DNA of 64,000 nucleotides, taken from NCBI GenBank assembly GCA_963708515.1, contig CAVPSX010000018.1:252744-316743 (forward strand), read 5' to 3'. The first letter of the stretch is position 1. Every line of letters begins with the position of its first letter. This DNA is from JAPLJM01 sp963708515. GTDB lineage: Bacteria; Desulfobacterota; Syntrophia; Syntrophales; Fen-1087. Positions 29,096 to 38,202 of the stretch are shown here, in pieces. The position numbers were made by a program, and so were the translations under genes. The notes under the pieces are model-generated. The model saw only the letters and a program-made list of their open reading frames with translations. It was not told the DNA's origin and did no database searches.

Positions 29096-30162
29096 ATATC
29101 CTGATCGTCAAACTCAGCGCCATCGGCGATGTCGTCCATACCCTGCCATCACTCGCCGCACTGCGCAAGCGCTATCCGGACGCCCATATCACATGGGTTG
29201 TCGAGGAGGCGGCCGCGGACCTGGTCATGGATCATCCCCACCTGGACCGTGTCATCGTCTCGCGCCGGAAAAGCTGGATCGGCGACATCAAGGGCGGCGG
29301 GGTCAGCGACGCCTTGAAAGAGATAAGAACACTGCTTTCAGCACTCAGAGCGCGCCCCTACGATCTGGTCATCGACTTTCACGGTCTGTTTAAAAGCGCC
29401 CTAATCGTGCTTTTGAGCGGCGGCAATCGAAAGCTGGGCTATGACAGCCTGCAGGAACTGAGCGGCCTTTTTTACAACGAAAAAATCCCCGAGGATATGG
29501 GGAAGCACGCGGTGGGCCGCTACCTCGATTTCGCCCGCTATCTGGGGGCGCAGGAGGACACACCGGAGTTCATTCTTCCGATCCAGGAAGAAAACGAAAC
29601 CCGCGTCCAGGCGCTGCTTGCGGCAAAAGGGATAGCCGCGAATGACCCGTTTGTGGCGGTCAGCCCCCAGGCCCTCTGGGCAACAAAGCTCTGGAGCGAT
29701 CAGAAATTTGCGCAGTTAAGCGAGCGGATCATGCAGGAATTAAACATGCCTGTGGTTTTCACGGGCGGTGATACAAAATCCACCGAAGGCATTCAATCAT
29801 TCATGACCCTGCTTCCCATCGACCTGGCCGGACGGACAACCCTGCGGGATCTGGCCTGCCTGTACCGGAAAGCGTCGCTTCTGGTCACGACGGATTCCGG
29901 ACCCATGCATCTGGCGGCGGCGATGGCAACACCTGTGGTCGCCCTCTTCGGCCCGACGGATCCCGCGCGGACGGGGCCGTATGGGAAGCACCATACGGTC
30001 ATACGAACGGAGTTGCCATGCAGCCCCTGTTTTTTAAAGACGTGCGAGACAAGGCAATGCATGCAGGGAATCACGGTCGAGGATGTTTTTCAGGCGATCA
30101 GGAAAAATCTCGAAGGGAAAAAGAAGGGCGTCCGGCCGGACGATCGAGGGGGGACAAGATGA
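29092..30162 (+). CDS. waaC: ADP-heptose:LPS heptosyltransferase I
   Basis: This GT9-family enzyme adds the first heptose to Kdo. It starts NILIVKLSAIGDVVHTLPS and has the WaaC-like WVVEEAAADLVMDHPHLDRVIV, VAVSPQALWATKLWSDQKFAQL, and the C-terminal TTDSGPMHLAAAMATPVVALFGPTDPARTGPYG. GTG at 29092 overlaps the gmhB stop by four bases, and the 3' end overlaps the next small gene by four bases (ATGA), so the three genes are translationally coupled. The assignment to WaaC rather than WaaF rests on the LSAIGDVVHTLP start. Confidence 0.9.
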   Translation: MNILIVKLSAIGDVVHTLPSLAALRKRYPDAHITWVVEEAAADLVMDHPHLDRVIVSRRKSWIGDIKGGGVSDALKEIRTLLSALRARPYDLVIDFHGLFKSALIVLLSGGNRKLGYDSLQELSGLFYNEKIPEDMGKHAVGRYLDFARYLGAQEDTPEFILPIQEENETRVQALLAAKGIAANDPFVAVSPQALWATKLWSDQKFAQLSERIMQELNMPVVFTGGDTKSTEGIQSFMTLLPIDLAGRTTLRDLACLYRKASLLVTTDSGPMHLAAAMATPVVALFGPTDPARTGPYGKHHTVIRTELPCSPCFLKTCETRQCMQGITVEDVFQAIRKNLEGKKKGVRPDDRGGTR

Positions 30163-30329
30163 CGATCAGTAAAGAACTGCTGGAGATTCTGGCGTGCCCG
30201 AAATGCAAGGGCGATATTTATCTGAATGAAACCGAAGATGGACTAATCTGCAATCACTGCAAACTGCTGTACGAAATCAGGGACGGCATCCCGATCATGC
30301 TGATCGACGAGGCCAAGCCCCTGAAATAG
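30159..30329 (+). CDS. Trm112-family zinc-binding protein
   Basis: The 56-residue product has two Cys pairs, CPKC near residue 13 and CNHC near residue 32, and the family's ILACPKCKGDI and YEIRDGIPIML motifs, as in YcaR/Trm112-like proteins. Eukaryotic Trm112 activates methyltransferases; in bacteria the homologue is often encoded beside lpxK or heptosyltransferase genes and its role is not settled. The ATG overlaps the waaC stop. It ends the plus-strand lipid A/core cluster. Confidence 0.88.
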   Translation: MTISKELLEILACPKCKGDIYLNETEDGLICNHCKLLYEIRDGIPIMLIDEAKPLK

Positions 30330-30335
30330 GGGCTT
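30315..30335. terminator. Hairpin at the end of the lipid A/core cluster
   Basis: AAGCCCCT and AGGGGCTT form a perfect 8-bp stem with loop GAAAT, overlapping the stop codon of the Trm112-type gene. No U-tract follows, so it is a weak intrinsic terminator candidate or a 3'-end-stabilising stem, placed where two operons converge. Confidence 0.4.
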
Positions 30336-30345
30336 ATGCGAGAGC

Positions 30346-30378
30346 TTTGCATGACCGGTGAACAATGGTTCGCAGCCC
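30346..30378 (+). repeat. Palindromic repeat, copy G (left end only)
   Basis: GCTTTGCATGACCGGTGAAC followed by AATGGTTCGCAG matches the left flank and terminal repeat of copies C and D. The core and right arm are missing. It is the last copy seen; none was recognised between 30.4 kb and the end. Confidence 0.55.
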
Positions 30379-30391
30379 CCACCACCGGTAT

Positions 30392-32290
30392 CTATTTGAG
30401 AACGCTGCCGGCATCTTGTGGCGTGTACTCGGGTACAATCTCCTGAAGCTTTTTCTTGATGGCTTGAGCATCATGGCAAAGGGCAACGTCGGACAAAATG
30501 CCCAGCTCGGTATCGAGCCATACGCTAAACTGCGCACGATCGTTTGAAGCGTTGAACATTCCGTCGGATCGAAGCACCATGATTTTCTTATGGTCGGTGG
30601 GAACGATCCCCTCTCCGACGGTGATCAGTTCCTCGTAGAGTTTTTCACCTTCCCGCAGGCCCGTAAAGACGATCTTGATATCCCTGTCCGGCTCCTTGCC
30701 GGAAAGCCGGATCAGGTCTCTCGCCATATCGGCGATCCTGACAGGTGTGCCCATCCTCAATATGAAAATTTCCCCCCCCTCACCCATGGCGCCCGCCTGC
30801 ATGATCATCTGGGCGGCCTCGGGAATGGTCATGAAATAGCGGTTGACTTCGGGATGGGTCACCGTCACAGGCCCGCCATGCTCGATCTGCCTCCGGAAGA
30901 TGGGGACAACGGATCCCGAAGACCCGACAACATTGCCGAACCGCACGGCCATGAACTTTGTGCGGTTTCCCTGAAAGGATTGCAGGAGTAGCTCGGTGAC
31001 GCGCTTGCTGGCCCCCATGACATTGGTCGGCCTGACCGCCTTGTCCGTGGAAACGAAGACGAACCGCTCTGTTTCATGCCTGCGGGCTGCCTCCATGACG
31101 ACACGGCTGCCGATGATGTTGTTGAACACGGCCTCCCAGGGATTCTTTTCCAGCATGGACACATGCTTGTAAGCCGCCGCATGGAAAACCACATGGGGAT
31201 GGTATTTATCGAAAACCGACGCCATGAGTTTTTCATCCTGGACAAGGCCCAGCAACGCCTCGCATCGGTCGAAGTGCATTTCGTTGCGAAGCTCCAGCGC
31301 GATGTGAAAAAGGTTTGCCTCGTTTGCATCCAGGAGGATCAGCATCTGCGGCTGGAACCGGACAATCTGCCGGCACAGCTCAGCGCCGATCGACCCACCG
31401 CAACCTGTGACCAGGACGGTTTTACCGTCGAGATAGCCCCGGATGCCGTCCATGTGGAGCTGCACCGGCGAACGTCCCAGGAGGTCCTGATAATTGACGT
31501 CCCTGAGGGCCTTGATGCTGACCCGGCCGTCAATGATCTCTCCGATGGCCGGCAGGGTTTTGTAGGCAATATGGCAGGCCTTGCAGGTACTGACAATCCG
31601 GCGTATCTGATCTCCCGTTGCGGATGGGATGGCAATCAGGATCTCATTGATGCTTTCATCCTCGACCAGCTTGACCAGTTCGTTCATCGAACCCAGTACC
31701 GGTATCCCGTGGATCGATCGGCCATGCTTTTTCACGTCATCATCAATGAAACCGACGACGTTATAAGGGAGGTGATCGTTTTCGATGATTTCCCGCAACA
31801 TCTTCTCTCCGGTGGTTCCGGCACCGATGATGAGAATGCGTTTTTGTTGAGTGGCCGGAATGAAGACGGCCTGTCCGTTCCGGCCGAATCTGACGTAGTA
31901 AGTTCTGATGGCCATGCGCAGACCGCCGGCCAGCAGAAACGTCAAACCGCCGTCGATCAGGAAAACAGCCCGGGAATACCCCTCGAACCGATAAACGATC
32001 AGGATGAAGGCCATGATCAGAAGTGCCGAGGTCGTCGAAGCCTGCAGAAGCCGCCAGAAATCCCGGCTGCTGGTGTAACGCCACATTCCTTTATACAGAC
32101 CGAACAGGAAGAAAGTAAACAGTTTCAGCAGAATCACCATAACCAGCATGCCCCTGAGCTGACCGGCAAAATGTGCGTCCAGGGAAAATTCAAACCGGAA
32201 GAGATAGGCAAGGGTCAGTGCCGCAGCGAAGAGGAGCGCATCGCTTAAAAGCATCAGGTAAAAATTGGCGTTTTTAAACTGCACTTTCAT
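30392..32290 (-). CDS. Membrane-bound nucleotide-sugar 4,6-dehydratase (WbpM/PglF/CapD-like)
   Basis: Residues 1-~135 hold four membrane helices (FYLMLLSDALLFAAALTLAYLF and others). A CoA-binding-like Rossmann segment follows (LIIGAGTTGEKMLREI), then the catalytic SDR domain with VTGCGGSIGAELCRQI, AAYKHVSMLE, the TDK motif in FVSTDKAVRPTNVMGASKR, and a final GLREGEKLYEEL. Enzymes of this type convert UDP-GlcNAc to a 4-keto-6-deoxy sugar for QuiNAc, FucNAc or bacillosamine. With the two genes upstream it makes a WbpV-WbpL-WbpM-like module, typical of O-antigen initiation. At 632 residues it is of usual length. Confidence 0.9.
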   Translation of the reverse strand: MKVQFKNANFYLMLLSDALLFAAALTLAYLFRFEFSLDAHFAGQLRGMLVMVILLKLFTFFLFGLYKGMWRYTSSRDFWRLLQASTTSALLIMAFILIVYRFEGYSRAVFLIDGGLTFLLAGGLRMAIRTYYVRFGRNGQAVFIPATQQKRILIIGAGTTGEKMLREIIENDHLPYNVVGFIDDDVKKHGRSIHGIPVLGSMNELVKLVEDESINEILIAIPSATGDQIRRIVSTCKACHIAYKTLPAIGEIIDGRVSIKALRDVNYQDLLGRSPVQLHMDGIRGYLDGKTVLVTGCGGSIGAELCRQIVRFQPQMLILLDANEANLFHIALELRNEMHFDRCEALLGLVQDEKLMASVFDKYHPHVVFHAAAYKHVSMLEKNPWEAVFNNIIGSRVVMEAARRHETERFVFVSTDKAVRPTNVMGASKRVTELLLQSFQGNRTKFMAVRFGNVVGSSGSVVPIFRRQIEHGGPVTVTHPEVNRYFMTIPEAAQMIMQAGAMGEGGEIFILRMGTPVRIADMARDLIRLSGKEPDRDIKIVFTGLREGEKLYEELITVGEGIVPTDHKKIMVLRSDGMFNASNDRAQFSVWLDTELGILSDVALCHDAQAIKKKLQEIVPEYTPQDAGSVLK

Positions 32291-32302
32291 GAGGGGTTAC
32301 CC

Positions 32303-33384
32303 CTATGCCCTTTTTTCATTCGCTATTTTACGGATACGCGCCGTCAGCAGCGTGAAGCCGATGAAACAAAGCGTCAGAAAAATCAAAACGGCCGGCGCCC
32401 CATAGGAGGTATATGCAAGCAAGACGCCGGCGCCGATCGCAAGTTGCACTGCCGCGTATGCCGAAGAAATCTTCCAATGGGCAAATCCGAATTCATTGGC
32501 CAACAACTGGTACAAGTGACGGCGGTGGGACTGAGTCAGGTCTTCGTGGTTCCTCAAGCGGACCGTCATGGTCGTCAATTCATCCGCATAAAAAGGGAAA
32601 AGCAGCGCTGCGAAACAGACCATTTCCACATAATTCCGGGATAGCGTCACGACAAGGCAGGCAAAGACGAATCCCAGAAGAACGCTGCCCACATCTCCCA
32701 TGAAGACCCTGGCCCGGGGCATGTTAAACGGGAGATAACCGAGGCATGCCAGAGAAACACATATCGAAAGCAACGACAGGGCGTTCTGCAAGGCATCCTG
32801 GGACGGACGATCCAGGGTATAGACGCCCAGCAGACCGAACCCGATCACCCCGCTGAGACCGGCAATGCCGTTGATACCATCCATGAAATTATAGAAGTTG
32901 GCCGTCCCGAGAACAAAAATGAAAATCAGCGGCAGGACCAGCAGGAACAGGAACGGGAACAATCCGAGCGGTGACAGGGTATAATTGGCTATCAGACGGG
33001 GCAGCAACGGGAAAAAGGAGAATGAGGGTCGAGAGAACCTGGATGACGAGACGCAATGTCACCGAGATCCGGAAATAATCGCCATATAAGCTGATGGCAG
33101 GAAATGAGGATCGCGGCAAACAGAAAGGTCGTCGGGATTCTCAGCGTAAGCCCCGCCACGATAAAGGCCGCAAGGATCCCGACACCGGCGCCACGCGGCG
33201 TCGGGACGGTGTGGGAACTGCGTTCGTTGGGGATGTCCAGCAGGCGCTCCCGAAACGCCATGCCGGCGATCAGCCAGGCGCCCGCTGCCCCCAGACCCAC
33301 ACAAACCAGGAAAAGCAGAGCTGTCCTGTATTGGGTGACCAGCGCTACAAGTTGAATGAAGAATGTTGCCGGGTCATGAATCAT
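32303..33384 (-). CDS. WecA/WbpL-like polyprenyl-phosphate sugar-1-phosphate transferase (two frameshifts)
   Basis: This GT4-phosphotransferase family membrane protein would start O-unit assembly by moving an N-acetylamino-sugar phosphate to undecaprenyl phosphate. Key motifs are NERSSHTVPTPRGAGVGI near the N-terminus, the DDxxD/NFxDG-like NFYNFMDGINGIAG, and RARVFMGDVGSVLLGF. About ten membrane helices are visible. The ATG at 33384 overlaps the upstream epimerase stop (ATGA). The frame breaks near 33090 and near 33005; the middle part (SLYGDYFRISVTLRLVIQVLSTLIL) lies in the third frame. All conserved parts survive, so sequence errors are likely. Confidence 0.85.
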
Positions 33385-34424
33385 ATCTCGCCTGACCGTC
33401 GCATTTCGGTCACCGCCTTCTGCCATCCCGTCGCCAGATCGTATTGCGGAACAAAACCGATCTGCGTGCAAAAACGCCTCCCGTCCACGGCCATATCCTC
33501 CATGTACTTGTCGACCGTCGCCCGCACGACAGGCGAGCGCAAACTGCAAATCCGGGCGCAATCTTCCAAGAAACCCGCCAGGAAGCGGACGGGACCCGCG
33601 GGCAATATCAAACGCGGCGACCTGCGGCCAAGGGCGCCGCAGAGTGTCTCGATGATGACCTTCATGGTATGAAACTGTCCGTCCGTAACGTTGTAAATCC
33701 GGCCCCCTGCGTCCGGATGGATGGCAGCCAATACAGCAGCGTGCGCCACGTCCTTGTCATAAACCAATGTGCGCCGGTTGAAACCCTTCCCAACCGGTAT
33801 GAAGCGGCCTTTCGCCAGAGCGTGCACGAGGCGCCGGTAATTCCCCTTCATTTTAGAACCATACACGGCACCCAGGCGCAAGACAGTCCCTATAGGCCGG
33901 CCATGCGCATCTTTGGCTTCCAGCACGATTTCTTCCGCATCAAGCTTGGTCCGGGCATAGAATGTATTGGGACACGGCGGCGTATCTTCCGTCAATATCC
34001 GCCCACCGGACCGCCCGTAAACGGCAATCGTGCTGAAGATCACAACACGCCTGACGCCGGCCTGAATCGCCGCCGCAACCACGGTCGCCGTTCCCCCCAC
34101 GTTAATCCTCTCATATTGATCCTGCAAAGCCGGGGGCGGGTTTTCAACATGCAGCAACGCAGCCATGTGAATCACCGCTTCAATGCCCTGCATGGCCGCA
34201 CGTACAGCCGCTATATCCGCCACATCGCCGGTCAGCGTCTGCACATCATCCGGCCAGGCGTCTGCCGGTGGGGGATCGATGGACAGAGTGCGGACAGGGT
34301 AACCCGCGGCACGGAAGGCCTCAACCACAAGCGGCCCGACAGCGCCGGTGGCCCCTGTCACGAGAACGGCAGGAAGACGCTTCGCTACAGCCACTTCCAG
34401 CCCCACTTGTTGAAATAACGGCAC
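33381..34424 (-). CDS. NAD-dependent sugar epimerase/4-reductase, WbpV-like
   Basis: This extended SDR has the nucleotide-binding motif LVTGATGAVGP, VIHMAALLH, FSTIAVYG, and the YxxxK active site in FYARTKLDAEEIV. Next to a WbpL-like transferase and a WbpM-like dehydratase, it probably reduces or epimerises UDP-4-keto-6-deoxy-GlcNAc to UDP-QuiNAc or UDP-FucNAc. The listed ATG start at 34424 overlaps the upstream glycosyltransferase by 40 bases; GTG at 34394, just before AVAKRLPAVLVTG, is an equally good start with a 10-base overlap. The product sugar cannot be decided from sequence. Confidence 0.82.
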   Translation of the reverse strand: MPLFQQVGLEVAVAKRLPAVLVTGATGAVGPLVVEAFRAAGYPVRTLSIDPPPADAWPDDVQTLTGDVADIAAVRAAMQGIEAVIHMAALLHVENPPPALQDQYERINVGGTATVVAAAIQAGVRRVVIFSTIAVYGRSGGRILTEDTPPCPNTFYARTKLDAEEIVLEAKDAHGRPIGTVLRLGAVYGSKMKGNYRRLVHALAKGRFIPVGKGFNRRTLVYDKDVAHAAVLAAIHPDAGGRIYNVTDGQFHTMKVIIETLCGALGRRSPRLILPAGPVRFLAGFLEDCARICSLRSPVVRATVDKYMEDMAVDGRRFCTQIGFVPQYDLATGWQKAVTEMRRSGEI

Positions 34425-35212
34425 ATGCTGACGATAAAGATCATCGTCATCCTTATATTCTTATGGGACTCCCTTGTCCAGTAATGAATGACAGCCGCCT
34501 CCGGACAGTAAACCGTTCTAAATCCGTTCTGCTGGAATTTGCGGCTCAAATCAAAATCTTCCAGATACAGGAAATATCTGGAATCAAAACCGGCCACCGC
34601 TTTCAGTACGCTGGTACGGCAAAGCATGAACGCGCCGGTCATCACCTCCACTTCGCATATCTCATCGTATCCCACATCCCTCATCTCGTAGTGATCCAGA
34701 CGCCGCCTGAACAGAGGCTGCAGAAGGTGCGGCATGAAACGACGGATAAAAAAATCCATGACGCTCGGGTAGCGCTTGTTAAGATACTGATCCGAGCCAT
34801 CCTCATTCAGTATCCGCGGGCAGACCATTCCCGCGTCCGGATTGTTTTCCATGAATGTGATCAGGGAGCGAATGGTTCCCCGTGGAATCAGGATATCGGG
34901 GTTAAGCACAAGGTGGTATTTTGACGGTTTTTCCTGGAAAATCGCCCAGTTGTGTGCCATGCCATACCCGGCGTTTTTGCCGTAAGAATGGTAGGATACC
35001 GGCAGCCCGTCGAATGCGGAATGCAAATCGGCTGAGGGAGAATTGTCAACGATCGTCAAGTGTACGGAACAGTCGGTGTCCAAAAAACTCGCGGCGGTTC
35101 TCCTGACCACATCCGGAGAGTTATTGTAAATGACCATGGACGCCGTGCAGTCGTACACAACACACCCGTTTTCTTTCATATTCAATATTGCGGCCGTGCT
35201 GGAGTCCCCCAC
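34385..35212 (-). CDS. Glycosyltransferase family 2 (rhamnosyltransferase-like)
   Basis: The GT-A fold begins SMVIYNNSPDVVRRTAASF. The NDP-sugar binding region is VDNSPSADL and YGKNAGYGMAHNWAI. A DxD-type segment LNPDILIPRG follows, and FLYLEDFDLSRKF supplies the catalytic acidic residues. Short WbbL-like enzymes of this kind usually transfer rhamnose or another 6-deoxyhexose in O-unit assembly. The start may be the Met at residue 12 instead of 35212. It is part of the minus-strand glycosyltransferase block and ends within the WbpV-like gene start. Confidence 0.82.
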   Translation of the reverse strand: MGDSSTAAILNMKENGCVVYDCTASMVIYNNSPDVVRRTAASFLDTDCSVHLTIVDNSPSADLHSAFDGLPVSYHSYGKNAGYGMAHNWAIFQEKPSKYHLVLNPDILIPRGTIRSLITFMENNPDAGMVCPRILNEDGSDQYLNKRYPSVMDFFIRRFMPHLLQPLFRRRLDHYEMRDVGYDEICEVEVMTGAFMLCRTSVLKAVAGFDSRYFLYLEDFDLSRKFQQNGFRTVYCPEAAVIHYWTRESHKNIRMTMIFIVSMCRYFNKWGWKWL

Positions 35213-35215
35213 CGG

Positions 35216-36181
35216 CTATCGTAAACCAGCCCGCAATGGACGATCATTTTCCTCATGTCCGGCAACCGGTTGATAGCTTCCACCCCGCCCCAAAAGACCG
35301 TCCCACAAGCCGCGTAACATCATTGTAAAATTACGGCGACGTGGCGGGACAACGATGGTGAAGATGAGCAACTTCGCACAGATCCGAAAGTGATCTTTCA
35401 CAGCCCATAACAGAGGGGTATAGGATCGGTTATGAAGCCGTACCCGATTGCGCATCATGTAATAAAGGCGCAGCGGTTTGTGTACAGTTGCCTGCCGCCA
35501 CCGAAGGAACCAGAATCGCTTTACTGCATCACCCAGGTTGTGTTCCATGACAGCGCCAACATCTCCATAGAGTTTGAAACCAAACGAAGCCGCCCGGAAA
35601 CACCACTCTACATCAACGTTGTCTATGAAGAAACTATCATCCATGCCGCCGACCGTGTTAATCACATCAAGAGGAATCAGACTTCCCGAAGAAATGATGA
35701 TGTCCACGAGCACCGGCTCACTTTGATCAGGGGGCAAGTGAATAAGGTTGCTCGTTAGGCCCAGACGAATAAAGTGAAACGCTTTCAAGGTAGTCGTGTA
35801 TTGGAGTTTCGGCCCTATTGCGCCTGCCTTCCTGCCCGAACGCTCAAGTGCGGTTAAAGAACCCATCAGTCTCTGGACCATGTTTGATGCGGCAATGCTG
35901 TCCTGATCCATCAACAGTACGTGCGAAAATCCATGTTGCCCTGCCCAGGAAATGCCGCTGTTTTGCCCTGCAGCCACACCGACATTGGTCTCCATGACAA
36001 TATGGGTGATCGCTCCGCGCTTATCCTCATCCGCCAGCCACTGCCGCACTTGTGGATCTGCGCCATTGTCGATAATAATCACCGCACCGACCTGCGGACG
36101 CATCGCATCAACTGCACGGGAAAGCAGCACAGGATTAGGGAAGTAGCATACGAAAATGGCGCAAACGCTGTCGATTTTCAT
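35216..36181 (-). CDS. Rhamnosyltransferase-like GT2 (RfbF family)
   Basis: The protein has CAIFVCYFPNPVLLSRAVDAM at the start, VIIIDNGADPQV, the METNVGVAAGQNSGISWA motif of the RfbF rhamnosyltransferase group, LLMDQDSIAAS as the DxD region, and FIDNVDVEWCFRA as the later acidic motif. The preferred ATG at 36181 overlaps the stop of the preceding gene (ATGA); a longer start at 36193 is possible. It probably adds a rhamnose or similar residue to the O-unit. There are no membrane helices except a weak hydrophobic patch near residue 270. Confidence 0.85.
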   Translation of the reverse strand: MKIDSVCAIFVCYFPNPVLLSRAVDAMRPQVGAVIIIDNGADPQVRQWLADEDKRGAITHIVMETNVGVAAGQNSGISWAGQHGFSHVLLMDQDSIAASNMVQRLMGSLTALERSGRKAGAIGPKLQYTTTLKAFHFIRLGLTSNLIHLPPDQSEPVLVDIIISSGSLIPLDVINTVGGMDDSFFIDNVDVEWCFRAASFGFKLYGDVGAVMEHNLGDAVKRFWFLRWRQATVHKPLRLYYMMRNRVRLHNRSYTPLLWAVKDHFRICAKLLIFTIVVPPRRRNFTMMLRGLWDGLLGRGGSYQPVAGHEENDRPLRAGLR

Positions 36182-38104
36182 TCGGATGGCCATCGGGGGA
36201 ACCGGTGGTAGGATGCCGTGGAAATGGAGTAATCTTCCCGGTAGCGGGTCAGGTGGGGGCTGTAAAAAGGATCATTTCTCAAGAGGCTCCCCCAGCGCGC
36301 TTCCATCAATTCGATTTCGCCCCGGAAACGGATCTGCTTTTCGATCGTATCTTCCGGACCCCGCGTTTTTGATTCGTGATGGTAAATCTTCAGATGGGTC
36401 AGGCAAAGGTTATAATAACCGGCTTTCAGAAGCCTGATACAGAAGTCGACATCATTGAACGCTACCGGAAGGGCTTCCTCAAAACCGCCTGCCTCCAGAA
36501 ATCTTTCTTTTTTAACCATAAGGCAGGCCGCCGTCACGGCGGCATAGTTCGCCGTGATCCGCAGCCGGTCGAAATAACCGGGCAGGTCGTCCGAAAAGTA
36601 TTTATGACTGTGGCCGGCAATGCCGCCGATACCGAGCACGACGCCGCCATGCTGAACGGTATCATCGGGATAGAGCAGTTTCACGCCCACAGCGCCCACC
36701 CGGGGCCGCATCGCCTGGGCGGCCATGTCGGTCAGCCAATCCTCTGAAACCACTTCAATGTCGTTGTTGAGCAGCAGCACCAGGTCTCCCCTGGCATTCC
36801 GCACACCCTCGTTGATCAGGGCTGGAAAATTGAAGGGGATTGGAAGCGGCACGACATGGAAACGGCCGGGTTTGTTCTCCTGCCACCGGCGGAACAGATC
36901 CAGGGTTTCCGGTTCCCGGCTGTTGTTGTCGACGATGATCACCTCAAAACGGTCGTAGGCGGTCCTGTTAAAGATGGACTTGAGGCAGTTTCCGAGAAGC
37001 GCAGAGAGGTCCCGCGTCGGAATAATGATTGATATCAGCGGCCGGCCCTGAAGGCGGTAACGCACGCGGTAGCGTCCGGACAAACCGTCAACCGGCTCCG
37101 CCATGGCATCTTCTCTCCGCCGTTGCAGGGCCTCCCGGATGGCCAGGAGACCGGCATCCTGGGCATAGTGCTTCGACTGGAAGTCGGCGGCGCTGGAGGC
37201 CGGGATGGAACGCCAGTGATAGAGCACGCGGGGGATATGGCGGATCTCTTTCGCATGCTCGGTCAGACGGAGCACCAGGTCATAGTCCTGGCTCCCCTCA
37301 AAGCCTTCCCGGAATCCTCCGATCCGCCGTACTAGTGCGGTCCGGTACACCCCCAGGTGGCAGGTATACATGAGAGAAAGGAAGGTGTCGGGCGACCAGT
37401 CCGGCTTGAAAAAGGGTGAATGCCTTCTGCCCTGCGCATCGATCTTGTCCTCGTCACTGTAGATCATGTCCGTTCCGGGCTGACGGTCGATCACGGACAC
37501 AACCTCGTAGAGGGCATCGGGCGTCAATTCATCGTCATGGTCCAGCAGCGCCACATATTCCCCGGTCGCCAGGGACAGGGCTGAATTGGACGCCGCCGAG
37601 ATGTGTCCGTTGGCCTCCCGGAAAAAAACACGAATGCGACTGTCTCCGGCTATGTATTCCTCCAAGAACGGGACGCACATGCGGCGCCGTGGAGGCGTCA
37701 TCGGCAATGCAAAGTTCCCAGTGGGGATAGAGCTGAGCCAGAACCGAATCCAGGCATTTTCGCAGCCAGGTTTCGTCGGTATTGTAGACGGGCAGCAGGA
37801 TGGAAATGAGCGGCCGGCGGGACAGCTTCCCCACCTCCCTGCGAATCCGGTCGCAGTCCCCGTCCGTCAAGCGATGCTGTCTCTGCCAGCGTTCATACAG
37901 CTTGCTCTCCGCCAGGTAAAAACGCTCCACAAAGGTATACCACAGGCCGAGCCACCCCTCCTGACGGAGAATGCGACGGGCCCTCTTCATACGGCGGGGT
38001 AACGCCTTCAGGAAAGACCCTATAGGGACGAGGAGAATGCGGATCAGCGTCCGGAACTTCCTCAGGATCACAGAAGGCGTGATTTTTTCTTTTGTTTTGA
38101 TCAA
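36178..38104 (-). CDS. Tandem two-domain GT2 glycosyltransferase (one frameshift)
   Basis: The product of ~642 residues has two GT-A domains in series. The first starts at PLISILLPVYNTDETWLRKC and has the DxD region ALLDHDDELTPDALYEV. The second starts at PLISIIIPTRDLSALLGNC and has LLNNDIEVVSEDWL and NDVDFCIRL. Such dual enzymes can add two sugars or build a repeating backbone. The frame breaks near 37670, within PHVRP followed by FLEEYIAGDSRIR; rejoined, the first domain is continuous. It lies next to the AlgX-like gene and opens the glycosyltransferase part of the block. Confidence 0.85.
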
Positions 38105-38202
38105 GGTTCAAGACCTTTGAACATCGCGATGGGACCTCATTTCAGCCCTAAAGGAACAGGATCGCAGCTTACCGCCCACGGTAGAACGGCGGGCATTGCC
38201 TC

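Noticed and set aside
31076..32248. A 390-residue open frame on the plus strand opposite the WbpM-like gene
   Set aside because: It is the complement of a clear dehydratase with all motifs. Its sequence has no recognisable domain and no ribosome-binding site.
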